Assembly (NCBI GenBank): GCA_964490895.1
Contig: CAZBEI010000116.1
Coordinates: forward strand, 1-64,000
DNA length: 64,000 nt
Reading direction: 5' to 3'
Source of the DNA: JACRAO01 sp964490895
Lineage (GTDB): Bacteria > Bdellovibrionota > UBA1018
The notes below the pieces were generated by a model. The model ran no database searches. It worked only from the letters and a program-made list of their open reading frames with translations, and was not told the origin of the DNA. The translations under genes and the position numbers were made by a program. This document shows, in pieces, positions 46,156 to 56,624 of this stretch. Every line of letters begins with the position of its first letter. Within the stretch, counting starts at the first letter, position 1.

Positions 46156-47451
46156 TCATTCGATTCGTTCAGAGGCAGTATCCCACAGTATGCCTATTGT
46201 TTTATCATTTGAAAGTAGGCTTTGAATTTTTTCATCGTACAATAAGACCTCCTCGCTGTAGAGAGCATGGTGCTTTTCTAGGTACCTGTTTTTATTATTG
46301 GGATCTTTTTTTAACCATTCATCAAAAAGCTCGGCGTCAGATTTTGAAAATTTTTGAGTATAAGCAAACATGCTTGCAGGGTCAGGTGGATTACTTTTAA
46401 ACTCTGCTTTTAATTCGTTCAAATAAAAGTCTGACATTTTATGATTGAGGACGAGGTCTGCCTTTTCGGCCAGTTGCATAAAATTAAAATAATCAGTCTC
46501 GTTTTTTGGAGGTAAGTGTAGGATTTTACTATACAAATCTAATGCCAACAATTTTAGCATTTCTATCTCAGCAGGGCTACATTTTTTGCAATTATCGTAA
46601 AGGGTTTTTAAAAGTGCTGTTTGCACTCCATATCCCCCGTTCAGACTAATATCACAGACATCCATCCCTCTATAGTCATTATCCATTGGACAATTCGTGT
46701 GGTGAAAAGCTAAACTTTTTTTATTCCCATCGCTGTGCCTTGCTTCATGAAATAAGCTAGAAAGTCTCAAAATACTATTTGCCTCTGACTTTAAATTTCC
46801 ATTAGATAAATCTACACTGGTGAGGTCTGGATCCACAAAAACAACTCCCACCCTAGGAGAAGAAATGTCAACCATCGAACTGTTTCTCAATTGGAGAGAA
46901 ACACGCTTTTGATTCTTTTTTCCATACAAATAATACCAACTTCCAGAATTTTTAAATAAAAATATTCCGCTTTCTTTTGTTAAAATCTTCTTATAGAAGT
47001 CCGAGGGACTGGGCTCTCGGCTGAGAACTCTGCGATTTATTCTCTCTAGAAAAACGAAAACTGGAAAATCATGGTTTGGATATTTATAGAAATTTTCTGC
47101 ATTAACCTTTGTATTACCATCTTGAGTCGTAATGATCTTGACTCTTTCATAAAGCCAGTTTTCTAGAAGAAAAATCGCGAACAATCCTGAGCTATCAGGT
47201 GTTAATTTAAAGTCAGGATGTTTTTTAAAATCAAATTCAAAAAGCGGCAACAACTCAGGGTCAAAAGTTTTAAACTGAAAGTTTTTTAGGACTTCCAGAT
47301 CATATTTAATGAGCTCTTCAAGTGGTTTTTCTTGGTCTGTGGTGTCAAAGTAGAATCCTTTATTTTGTCCAGTTTTTTGGTTGGGACAATTGGATCCAAG
47401 TGACCCTAAAGAATAAATAGCTAAAATGAGATAAAGTTTTTTTTTATTCAT
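46156..47451 (-). CDS. lipoprotein with a HEARH metallopeptidase-like motif
   Basis: 431 residues. Signal peptide with Cys22 as probable lipid site (SLGSNC). Residues 234-241 FHEARHSDG provide the HExxH zinc motif, followed by FHHTNCP and NGGYGVQTALL, which recur in a poorly known envelope family. Catalysis is plausible but untested. ATGA overlap with the preceding gene (47448-47451); member of a four-gene exported-protein operon. Another Asp/Glu ligand cannot be fixed by eye. Confidence 0.75.
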   Translation of the reverse strand: MNKKKLYLILAIYSLGSLGSNCPNQKTGQNKGFYFDTTDQEKPLEELIKYDLEVLKNFQFKTFDPELLPLFEFDFKKHPDFKLTPDSSGLFAIFLLENWLYERVKIITTQDGNTKVNAENFYKYPNHDFPVFVFLERINRRVLSREPSPSDFYKKILTKESGIFLFKNSGSWYYLYGKKNQKRVSLQLRNSSMVDISSPRVGVVFVDPDLTSVDLSNGNLKSEANSILRLSSLFHEARHSDGNKKSLAFHHTNCPMDNDYRGMDVCDISLNGGYGVQTALLKTLYDNCKKCSPAEIEMLKLLALDLYSKILHLPPKNETDYFNFMQLAEKADLVLNHKMSDFYLNELKAEFKSNPPDPASMFAYTQKFSKSDAELFDEWLKKDPNNKNRYLEKHHALYSEEVLLYDEKIQSLLSNDKTIGILWDTASERIE

Positions 47452-48032
47452 TTATTCTCTCTTATAAATTCGGCAACCGTGTTGATGCGCTGAAGATTTT
47501 TTTCGTCCATTTCAGAATCTATCACGCCACCTAATTTCTCAAAATTAAGTAAGCACAACGCCTTAATAGCTGTAAAGGTTTCAACTTTTTGTACGCACCT
47601 TTGATAAAACTCAAGACCTTTATTTTTATATTGTGGGTACGCCGTTAAAACTTCAGCAATCTTGCCTAGCTTTTTGCCTGCTTCAATCAAAAGAGGGTTA
47701 AAGTGATGCAACTCTTGTGCTGAAAAGTTCTTTAGCTCTTCTATAGCAGGTAGTCCAAGCAATGTTTTTTCTATCCGTTCGACAAAATCAAACTCACTGA
47801 GCGTAGAATCTATGTCTGCAGTCGTTCTTAAATCAGTTGTTTTACTTCCAGTTAAGCCTGTTTTTTCAAAAACGAGTGGAGATTTTTCAAGTTTATTATT
47901 TTTTTTCAAAATCTGATAGCGAAGAAGGTCGTTTATGCTCCCCTCGTGAGAGGGTCGAAAGAACAGTAAACCAAGTGAGCAAATAAGGGCTACTGATACA
48001 TAAATATGGGATTTCAAAAACCTATTAACCAC
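47448..48032 (-). CDS. exported or membrane-anchored protein of unknown function
   Basis: 194 residues. A single N-terminal hydrophobic helix (HIYVSVALICSLGLLFF) without an obvious cleavage site, then a mostly helical soluble part with two cysteines (CVQ, CLL). No family recognised. Second-to-last in the exported-protein operon, coupled by ATGA to the HEARH lipoprotein gene, which suggests the two act together. Confidence 0.7.
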   Translation of the reverse strand: MVNRFLKSHIYVSVALICSLGLLFFRPSHEGSINDLLRYQILKKNNKLEKSPLVFEKTGLTGSKTTDLRTTADIDSTLSEFDFVERIEKTLLGLPAIEELKNFSAQELHHFNPLLIEAGKKLGKIAEVLTAYPQYKNKGLEFYQRCVQKVETFTAIKALCLLNFEKLGGVIDSEMDEKNLQRINTVAEFIRENK

Positions 48033-48102
48033 AAAAAAAATAACCTCATTTCATACTGCGAATTAAATACGCCAAAATACTGCTAACACTTGCTACAAAA
48101 GG

Positions 48103-48984
48103 CTAATTCAAGGTGCGAATCCAGTCTTCATAATAGTTCACATAGTAGTCTGTAAAAAATTTTACTTCGTCAAACAGCTCATCGACTAATTCTTTGGGGT
48201 CGATTTTTGACAAAGTAAAAGCGAGCGAAAATTTATTATCTAAATATTTGCCCGCAGAATCTTTGATGGCATCAACCTCTTTAGAATTGGATTTCAGCTT
48301 TAATTTATAATTTAAGGATGTTTTTCCACTACAATTGGGGTCATTTGCTGTAACTATTGCTTTAGAATAAAAATCGGAAAGACCGTAGTTTTGACTCCCT
48401 TTTTTTATCATAGAATTTTTTAATTGATTATTCGTGATAATTTTACATTCATGTTCAAACTTTGTTTTCGCTGTATCTAGCCATTGTGATGTACAATCTA
48501 TATAAACTTCTGGAAGTGGGGGTGGAAAATCATCCCCCAAGGGCTGCAGCTTCACATGCACAAAAGCTTCTGTATCTTGCTCTGCCAATTTATTTAAATC
48601 AGTCTCTGGATTTTTAGAAATATGACTGCCACTACTCACCACAAAAGAAGACCGAGATTCAATCATCTTCAACATTTGCATTTGATCAAATTCCATTTTT
48701 TTTAATTCTGAGTTCAGAAGTCCTACAATTCTTGTAAAAAGATATTTTGCCGTTTCTCCTCGTTTTGACTTTTCTATGATCTTTGGAAAAAGAGGAATCA
48801 CATCTTGCCTAAACACAGCGCCTTTTGTTTTATGATAAGCATCATAATCAATAATAGAAGCATAAGCTTTTGCTGCTGTAGCTCCGACACATACAGGCGG
48901 ACTTTTTGGCATAATTGCTGGAATATCCGCCGCAAACACAAACCCATGAACAAATAAGAGTAAGCCCAAAAAAAACTTATTCAC
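48103..48984 (-). CDS. secreted protein of unknown function
   Basis: 293 residues from GTG at 48984, which gives a canonical signal peptide (MNKFFLGLLLFVHGFVFAAD). A longer in-frame TTG start at 49008 would spoil it. The mature part has paired cysteines and a C-terminal aromatic-rich helix (FFTDYYVNYYEDW). No family recognised. Overlaps the previous gene's stop by eight bases, so translation is coupled. Confidence 0.72.
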   Translation of the reverse strand: MNKFFLGLLLFVHGFVFAADIPAIMPKSPPVCVGATAAKAYASIIDYDAYHKTKGAVFRQDVIPLFPKIIEKSKRGETAKYLFTRIVGLLNSELKKMEFDQMQMLKMIESRSSFVVSSGSHISKNPETDLNKLAEQDTEAFVHVKLQPLGDDFPPPLPEVYIDCTSQWLDTAKTKFEHECKIITNNQLKNSMIKKGSQNYGLSDFYSKAIVTANDPNCSGKTSLNYKLKLKSNSKEVDAIKDSAGKYLDNKFSLAFTLSKIDPKELVDELFDEVKFFTDYYVNYYEDWIRTLN

Positions 48985-49624
48985 TGAGATCTCGTTGCTG
49001 TAGATCAATGGTACTAGGTTGGGCTTTGTTTTTATAAGATGGAGCTTGTATCAAAGCTGGGACTTTAATCAAGTCATCATCTGACCCCATACTCTCTGAA
49101 CAAAGGTCCTCTGAATGCTCGGTCTGCTGTTTTTGATCGCATGAACCCTCCTCTTGAGGTTGACTCTTCGGCGATGACTTTATACCATCAAAAGGACCCT
49201 GACTATCTGAAGTGGTCTTTGGTGGATTTGCTTCAGTTTTCTTATCTTTTGCTTCTTTTTCTTCTTTAGCTTCTTTTGCTTCTTTAAATACTTCATTGAT
49301 ATTATCTGCTGCATCCAAAAGTTTGTTCATTAACTTAATCAATGGGCCCTTAAGCTCTGGATCACTCACTGTATCTACGAGCTTTTTTATACTTTCTTTC
49401 ATTTGTGCAAGCTCCTCAGTCAAAGCCTTGAGGCGTTCTTTGTTGGCTTCTTCCGCTGCACTTGCAATTTTTTCTGAATTTTTATCCATCGACTCTAAAT
49501 GCTCATTTGTTTCTCTTAGACAACCTGGCTGCAAGAGCATGAAAACAAAAGAAAAAACCCCTGCTCTCATTTTTACATTTTTGTTTAACTTTAAAAAAAA
49601 AGAGACCAAAAAAACACCCTCCAC
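48977..49624 (-). CDS. coiled-coil lipoprotein
   Basis: Lipobox LQPGC. The start is uncertain: ATG at 49570 (MRAGVFSF) gives a short signal peptide without ribosome site, while a TTG near 49609 lies seven bases after GGAGGG; the full open frame is given. After the lipobox, residues about 45-135 are a charged heptad-like coiled coil with an EAKEAKEEKEAKDKK run, then a Ser/Gln/Glu-rich disordered tail with two cysteines. First gene of the exported-protein operon. A structural or adaptor role is possible. Confidence 0.68.
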   Translation of the reverse strand: MEGVFLVSFFLKLNKNVKMRAGVFSFVFMLLQPGCLRETNEHLESMDKNSEKIASAAEEANKERLKALTEELAQMKESIKKLVDTVSDPELKGPLIKLMNKLLDAADNINEVFKEAKEAKEEKEAKDKKTEANPPKTTSDSQGPFDGIKSSPKSQPQEEGSCDQKQQTEHSEDLCSESMGSDDDLIKVPALIQAPSYKNKAQPSTIDLQQRDLSE

Positions 49625-49682
49625 TTCAAAGATCTGGAACGGATAACACGCAGCATCAATTTAATCAAGAATAAAGTGTGGT

Positions 49683-50846
49683 TTACTTTAAATCCGCTAA
49701 AAACTGCTGCCAAGGAACACAATGAACCCGCTCGACTTGCATAGAATGTGGATCGCAACTGAGATAATAGAGTTGTTTTTTTCCAGGCAAGTCATTGGCA
49801 AGTGCAGCAAAAGTTCTTACCTCTTTTTCATCAACGTTAGATTTTGATTTGATTTCAAGAGCAATAGTTTCTTTTCCTCTGGTTAAAATTAAATCAATTT
49901 CTGGTCCATTTTTGGTTTGTAGATAGCTCAATCTGTAATCTAATTCGCGGTAAGAATTAAGCCTAAAAACTTCGTTTACAACAAAGGTTTCGAATTCGTG
50001 GCCGTAACCAAACGTATTGTGAACAAGTTTAGAGTGAATCTCTCCGGTTAAAAACCGCTTTACACCTAAATCAAACCAATAAAACTTTGGGGCCATAAGC
50101 TGGCTTTTTCTGATGCTTTGATGAAAAGCTGGCAGTCTCATCCCAAGATATGTTTCTTCCAATATGTCAAAATAATTTTGTACTGTCTTGTTATCGACAT
50201 TTATTTCAGCAGCAATGTTTTCATAATTCAAACGCTGAGCATTCATTTGGGCTGCAATATCTAAAAAATTTTTGAATGGAACTAAATTTCGGACTAATTG
50301 CTCTACTAAAATTTCTTCTTTCAAATAGGTTTGTGTATAGCTGCGCAAAAAAGCTAAACGCTCCCTATCCTCTTTGGCAGTTAGAATAGGTGGAAGGCTT
50401 CCCCAATTTAAAACAAAATCTAAATCAAAATGGGGACCTAATTCATTGTAGGCAAGTGGAAACAAAGAATAGACAAAAGCTCGACCTCCCAATAAATTTG
50501 CGTGTCCACGTTTTAATTTTCTCGCAGATGAGCCCGTAAGGATAAATTTTAATCCGTGTTTTTCAATAAGCCGATGCACAACGTCTAAGAGTCGGGGGGC
50601 TTTTTGAACTTCGTCCAGGATAACCCAGTCAGGGCGTTGGTTGTTTTTGATTTTCTCTAAAAGGTCAAGTTCAAGTGCCTTTGGATTTCTTGAGTAACGA
50701 TCCTCTTGATCAGGATCTAACAAATCTACCCAAAAGGGGGCTTTGGATAAAAACTGTGATTGCAGCCAGGTCGACTTTCCTGTGCCTCGAGCACCAAATA
50801 GAAAAAAACTTTTAGAAACAAGTGGATTTAAAAGTCTCTGGAACAT
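49683..50846 (-). CDS. AAA_14/DUF4143 ATPase
   Basis: 387 residues. Walker A GARGTGKST near residue 20, Walker B VILDEVQKAP, sensor LTGSSARKLKRG, then the C-terminal DUF4143 nuclease-like domain with EIDLILTRGKE and EIKSK, resembling a PD-(D/E)xK core. Family function is unknown, common in bacteria with variable genomes. It has its own weak promoter at 50855-50883; the ATG may be leaderless. Confidence 0.85.
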   Translation of the reverse strand: MFQRLLNPLVSKSFFLFGARGTGKSTWLQSQFLSKAPFWVDLLDPDQEDRYSRNPKALELDLLEKIKNNQRPDWVILDEVQKAPRLLDVVHRLIEKHGLKFILTGSSARKLKRGHANLLGGRAFVYSLFPLAYNELGPHFDLDFVLNWGSLPPILTAKEDRERLAFLRSYTQTYLKEEILVEQLVRNLVPFKNFLDIAAQMNAQRLNYENIAAEINVDNKTVQNYFDILEETYLGMRLPAFHQSIRKSQLMAPKFYWFDLGVKRFLTGEIHSKLVHNTFGYGHEFETFVVNEVFRLNSYRELDYRLSYLQTKNGPEIDLILTRGKETIALEIKSKSNVDEKEVRTFAALANDLPGKKQLYYLSCDPHSMQVERVHCVPWQQFLADLK

Positions 50847-50854
50847 ACTCCATA

Positions 50855-50883
50855 ATTGTCTGCCTTTTATGGACAGTAGTCAA
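50855..50883 (-). promoter_or_regulatory. candidate promoter of the AAA_14 ATPase
   Basis: TTGACT, 17-base spacer, GACAAT on the minus strand. The predicted start of transcription would fall within a few bases of the ATG at 50846, implying a leaderless or near-leaderless mRNA. TGTC/GACA halves in the spacer could be an operator. Confidence 0.4.
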
Positions 50884-50904
50884 TATTTATCTGACCCCAT
50901 AAAA

Positions 50905-50977
50905 TGAGCCATGATGGATTCGAACCATCGACCCTCACATTAAAAGTGTGATGCTCTACCGACTGAGCTAATGGCTC
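50905..50977 (-). tRNA. tRNA-Lys (anticodon TTT)
   Basis: Cloverleaf with acceptor GAGCCAT/ATGGCTC, anticodon stem TCACA/TGTGA, loop CTTTTAA, TPsiC loop TTCGAAT, discriminator A. CCA is not encoded. It lies 60 bases downstream of purA on the same strand and may be cotranscribed. Confidence 0.95.
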
Positions 50978-51037
50978 ACAAAAAGGGACGAAGGCAAGGG
51001 TTATCAAAGACGGCTCAAAATCGCAATGACGAAAGCA

Positions 51038-53328
<2,291 letters not shown>

Positions 53329-53340
53329 AACATCACTCTC

Positions 53341-54489
53341 CTAAATAAGGGCTTCTGCAAAAGTTTTCAAAACTGCTCCGACACCCTTCCCAAACTCTAC
53401 CGGGTATCCTAAATCATGGAGAGTGAGCTCGAGACAAGAAATTCCGGTCGTAATATCAAATTTATTGCAATACCCAAAATGAGAAAGACGAAATATTTTT
53501 CCTTCTAGTTCGTCTTGACCTCCAGCAATTGTCACTCCGTATTTATCCCGCATGGTTTTAGGAATCAATTTACCATCTTTAATTGACGGGGGGACTTTTA
53601 CCGCTGTGACAGCAGGCGAAGGAGCTTTTTTAGCAAGCATCTCTAACCCGAGAGCTTGAACTGCATTTCGTGTCGCCAACGCTAAAAGCTCATGGCGTTT
53701 AAAAGTATTTTGGAGCCCTTCTTCTTTGAGCAAACGCAAAGACTCTTGCAGACCCTGAATGAGAGAAATAGCCGGCGTCCAGGCCGTTTGATTCTTTGAC
53801 AAACCTTTTCTCTCTTTATCTAAATCAAAATAAAATTTTGGAAGGTTAGAAGACTCCCTGACAGCCCAAGCTCTATCGCTTAAGGCAAGAAAAGCTAGCC
53901 CAGGAGGAATCATCAAAGCTTTTTGCGAACCTGTGATCAAAACATCCAACCCCAATGCATCCATCGGTAAATCAAACACCCCACAGGCAGAAATCGCGTC
54001 ACAGATCGAGAGCATTTGATAGCTTTTTGCAAGTTTACAAATCTCAGGTGTGGGCATTTTTACACCCGTAGAAGTTTCGGAGGCTTGAAATAAAATTGCC
54101 TTTGCGTCTATATTTTTTTTCAGAATGCCTTCCAACTGTTCAGGCTCAACTGCCTCTCCTGGATCTAATTTGATCTCAATGGGGTTTAGGCCGTAAGCCT
54201 TAGCAATTTTTGTCCACCGCTCCCCAAATTTTCCGCCATTGATTGTGATGACTTTATCTCCCTTAGAAAATAAATTAGAGACGCACGCATCCATTGCACC
54301 GGTGCCCGTACACGCCAAAATAAGCACGTCTTGCTTGGTTTGAAAAATGTATTTTAGTCCGACTTTTACTTCTTCGAACAAGGCCTGAAATTGTGGGGTT
54401 CGATGGTGCAATATTGGGCGGGCAAAAACAGAGATGACAGATTCTGGCAATGGGGTTGGGCCCGGTGTGAGCAAGTAGGTTTTCTTCAT
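53341..54489 (-). CDS. class-V aminotransferase (serine/alanine-glyoxylate type), likely serine synthesis
   Basis: 382 residues from ATG at 54489 (AAGGTGG five bases before; a GTG at 54498 is less likely). MKKTYLLTPGPTPLP opens the family, HHRTPQF is the substrate loop and Lys in TGSQKALM binds PLP. Related enzymes transaminate 3-phosphohydroxypyruvate in organisms without classical SerC. The serA gene directly downstream supports that role; alanine- or serine-glyoxylate aminotransferase is the alternative. Confidence 0.85.
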   Translation of the reverse strand: MKKTYLLTPGPTPLPESVISVFARPILHHRTPQFQALFEEVKVGLKYIFQTKQDVLILACTGTGAMDACVSNLFSKGDKVITINGGKFGERWTKIAKAYGLNPIEIKLDPGEAVEPEQLEGILKKNIDAKAILFQASETSTGVKMPTPEICKLAKSYQMLSICDAISACGVFDLPMDALGLDVLITGSQKALMIPPGLAFLALSDRAWAVRESSNLPKFYFDLDKERKGLSKNQTAWTPAISLIQGLQESLRLLKEEGLQNTFKRHELLALATRNAVQALGLEMLAKKAPSPAVTAVKVPPSIKDGKLIPKTMRDKYGVTIAGGQDELEGKIFRLSHFGYCNKFDITTGISCLELTLHDLGYPVEFGKGVGAVLKTFAEALI

Positions 54490-54591
54490 GGCAGCCACCT
54501 TACCCTAATTTTTTTTCGCTTTAAAGAAATTAATGAACTCACAAAAAATGAGTGCCGCGCGCAGCCACGCTATGCAGTGTTCAGTGGCCTA

Positions 54592-55020
54592 TCAGTGCGG
54601 TTGCGTCTTCATAGACTTTACCAGCTTATGATTTTGTCTCTGAACAATGATTTCGTCAAAGATCTTCATCGCCTCTAGTCGAAGGTCGTTTTCGTAAATA
54701 AATCGGTAAAAATTTTCCATGTCGGGATGGTGCCTGAAATTTTTAAAAGAAGCCGACATCTCCGTGTTTCCGCTGGCTGCGGCAACGGCTGCCGCATTGC
54801 CTCCATCACCTTCTGCAGTAGAAAGCTTGGGAGTTTCAATATCTTTGTCGTCGTCTTTATGAGAGTCCTGTTCTGGTTGAGCAGCAGCGAACTTTTTCTC
54901 TTCATTCTGCGGGGTGGCTTTATGAACAGCCATTTTGCCACTCGCTTTTTGAACACTTTTTGGAGCTATTTTTTTCGACTTTTCTTCGGACTTGTGTGGG
55001 GGTTTAGACTTGCTTGCCAT
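54592..55020 (-). CDS. charged low-complexity protein next to the sigma-54 activator
   Basis: 142 residues from ATG at 55020, five bases after AAGGAG. The first 95 residues are Lys/Ser/Pro/Ala-rich and probably disordered. The C-terminal 45 (SASFKNFRHHPDMENFYRFIYENDLRLEAMKIFDE) look helical and folded. No family recognised. It follows the sigma-54 activator by 24 bases on the same strand and may be a partner of that regulator. Confidence 0.7.
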   Translation of the reverse strand: MASKSKPPHKSEEKSKKIAPKSVQKASGKMAVHKATPQNEEKKFAAAQPEQDSHKDDDKDIETPKLSTAEGDGGNAAAVAAASGNTEMSASFKNFRHHPDMENFYRFIYENDLRLEAMKIFDEIIVQRQNHKLVKSMKTQPH

Positions 55021-55044
55021 AGGTTCTCCTTTTAACAAAATTAT

Positions 55045-56526
55045 TTAATTTTCTCTAGTGCCTTCTGTGGGAATGGCCATAATCCCATAACTATGAAGTT
55101 TATTGTAAAGCGTTTTAATCGTAATATCGAGGTTTCTTGCCGCTTTTGATTTATTGCCTTTGTAGTGCTCAAGTACACGTAAAATATGGCTTTTCTCGAC
55201 CTCTCCCAAGGTCATCTCAAGGTCCATTTTCTTACTCGAGATTTGTCTGAGAGAAGGCACTCTCACCCCCAGAGGGATATCCTTTTCACTCAAAGTATTT
55301 CCTTCTGCTAAAACTTTCATCCGTTCTACCGTATTTTCGAGTTCTCTGATATTTCCAGGCCATTCGTATTGACTAAAAACATCTAACACTCGAGAATCCA
55401 CTTCGAATTGCTGATTCAAAAAAAAGCGAACTAAATCAGGAATATCTTCTCGACGTTTTCTTAAGGAAGGCATCTTGAGCGTAATCGTGTTGAGGCGATA
55501 AAATAAATCTTCTCTAAACTTTCCTGCTTGGACCTCTTTTTCAAGATCTCGATTCGTTGCACTCACCACTCTCACATCCACACAAATGGAGTTTTTCCCC
55601 CCGACACGATAAAATTCTCCACTTTGTAAAAACCGCAGGAGTTTCACTTGGATGCCTAGAGACAACTCTCCAATTTCATCCAAAAAAAGTGTGCCTCTTT
55701 CGGCAATTTCACAAAGGCCGATTTTTTGCACAATGGCTCCTGTAAAGGACCCTTTTTCGTGGCCAAAAAGTTCAGACTCTAAAAGAGACTCTTGGAGATT
55801 TCCGCAGTTCACCGTGACAAAGGGGTGGTTTTTTCTCGGACTCTTGAGATGAATTCTCCTAGCCACGAGCTCTTTGCCTGTTCCACTTTCTCCTTGAATT
55901 AAAACAATACTCGATGAAAGTGCCACTTTATCCACCAAAGAAAGCATGCTCAAGAGTGCTTCACTTTTTCCAACAATCTCTACTTCTTTGAGAAGGGGCG
56001 GAGGAGGTGGAGGAGGAGCTATGGCTAGAGTGGCTTCGGGTTCCTGGTTTTTTCCTAATTTTTTTTGAAGTTCCAATACCGAGTTCTTCGTTTGGGTCAT
56101 TCTCTCTTGGTTTTCAAGAGCAACACCTAAGTGGGCCGACAAAGCTTCGAAAACCTCTACTTCGCCACTAGTAAAACCCAGGGGATTTTCTGAAGAAATA
56201 TTCAAAACTCCCCAAAGTTTTTTATGATTTAGAGTTTGAATAAAGAGATCCGTTTTTTTGCTAGAAACCACATGTGGATCCCCTTTCAGAAGTTTGCCAA
56301 GTTGTAACTCTTGAGCAGAACAGATCACCCCTACTTTAAACCGAGGTCGTTTGCCATGGAGAGTGAGCCCTGATTGAGCCAGCAACCTAAAAGATAAAGG
56401 AGTGTCGAGTTTCCAAATGCGAATCTCATAGCTGGGAAAGCTCTGGTGGATGGCATTCATGGCTTCTTGAAAAAAATTTTCGGACTCCAAAAGCGATTGA
56501 ATTTTTAATACGAGTACCTGCGACAT
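55045..56526 (-). CDS. sigma-54-dependent transcriptional activator with GAF domain
   Basis: 493 residues. N-terminal GAF sensor (about 15-145), a Gln/Pro linker with seven Pro (171-177), then the AAA+ module: Walker A GESGTGKE (212-219), sigma-54 contact loop GSFTGA (259-264; GAFTGA variant), Walker B LFLDEIGEL. The C-terminal Fis-type HTH (NKSKAARNLDITIKTLYNKL) completes it. GGAGGGCTTAG precedes the ATG. A cytosolic small-molecule sensor is implied; target genes are unknown. Confidence 0.93.
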   Translation of the reverse strand: MSQVLVLKIQSLLESENFFQEAMNAIHQSFPSYEIRIWKLDTPLSFRLLAQSGLTLHGKRPRFKVGVICSAQELQLGKLLKGDPHVVSSKKTDLFIQTLNHKKLWGVLNISSENPLGFTSGEVEVFEALSAHLGVALENQERMTQTKNSVLELQKKLGKNQEPEATLAIAPPPPPPPLLKEVEIVGKSEALLSMLSLVDKVALSSSIVLIQGESGTGKELVARRIHLKSPRKNHPFVTVNCGNLQESLLESELFGHEKGSFTGAIVQKIGLCEIAERGTLFLDEIGELSLGIQVKLLRFLQSGEFYRVGGKNSICVDVRVVSATNRDLEKEVQAGKFREDLFYRLNTITLKMPSLRKRREDIPDLVRFFLNQQFEVDSRVLDVFSQYEWPGNIRELENTVERMKVLAEGNTLSEKDIPLGVRVPSLRQISSKKMDLEMTLGEVEKSHILRVLEHYKGNKSKAARNLDITIKTLYNKLHSYGIMAIPTEGTREN

Positions 56527-56624
56527 CTAAGCCCTCCAAGAGCAGCGTGCATCGTATATTTTTTACACACTCTGGTCAAGGAAAATCTTGAGTATTTTTG
56601 TCAAAAAATATAAACTATTACTAT

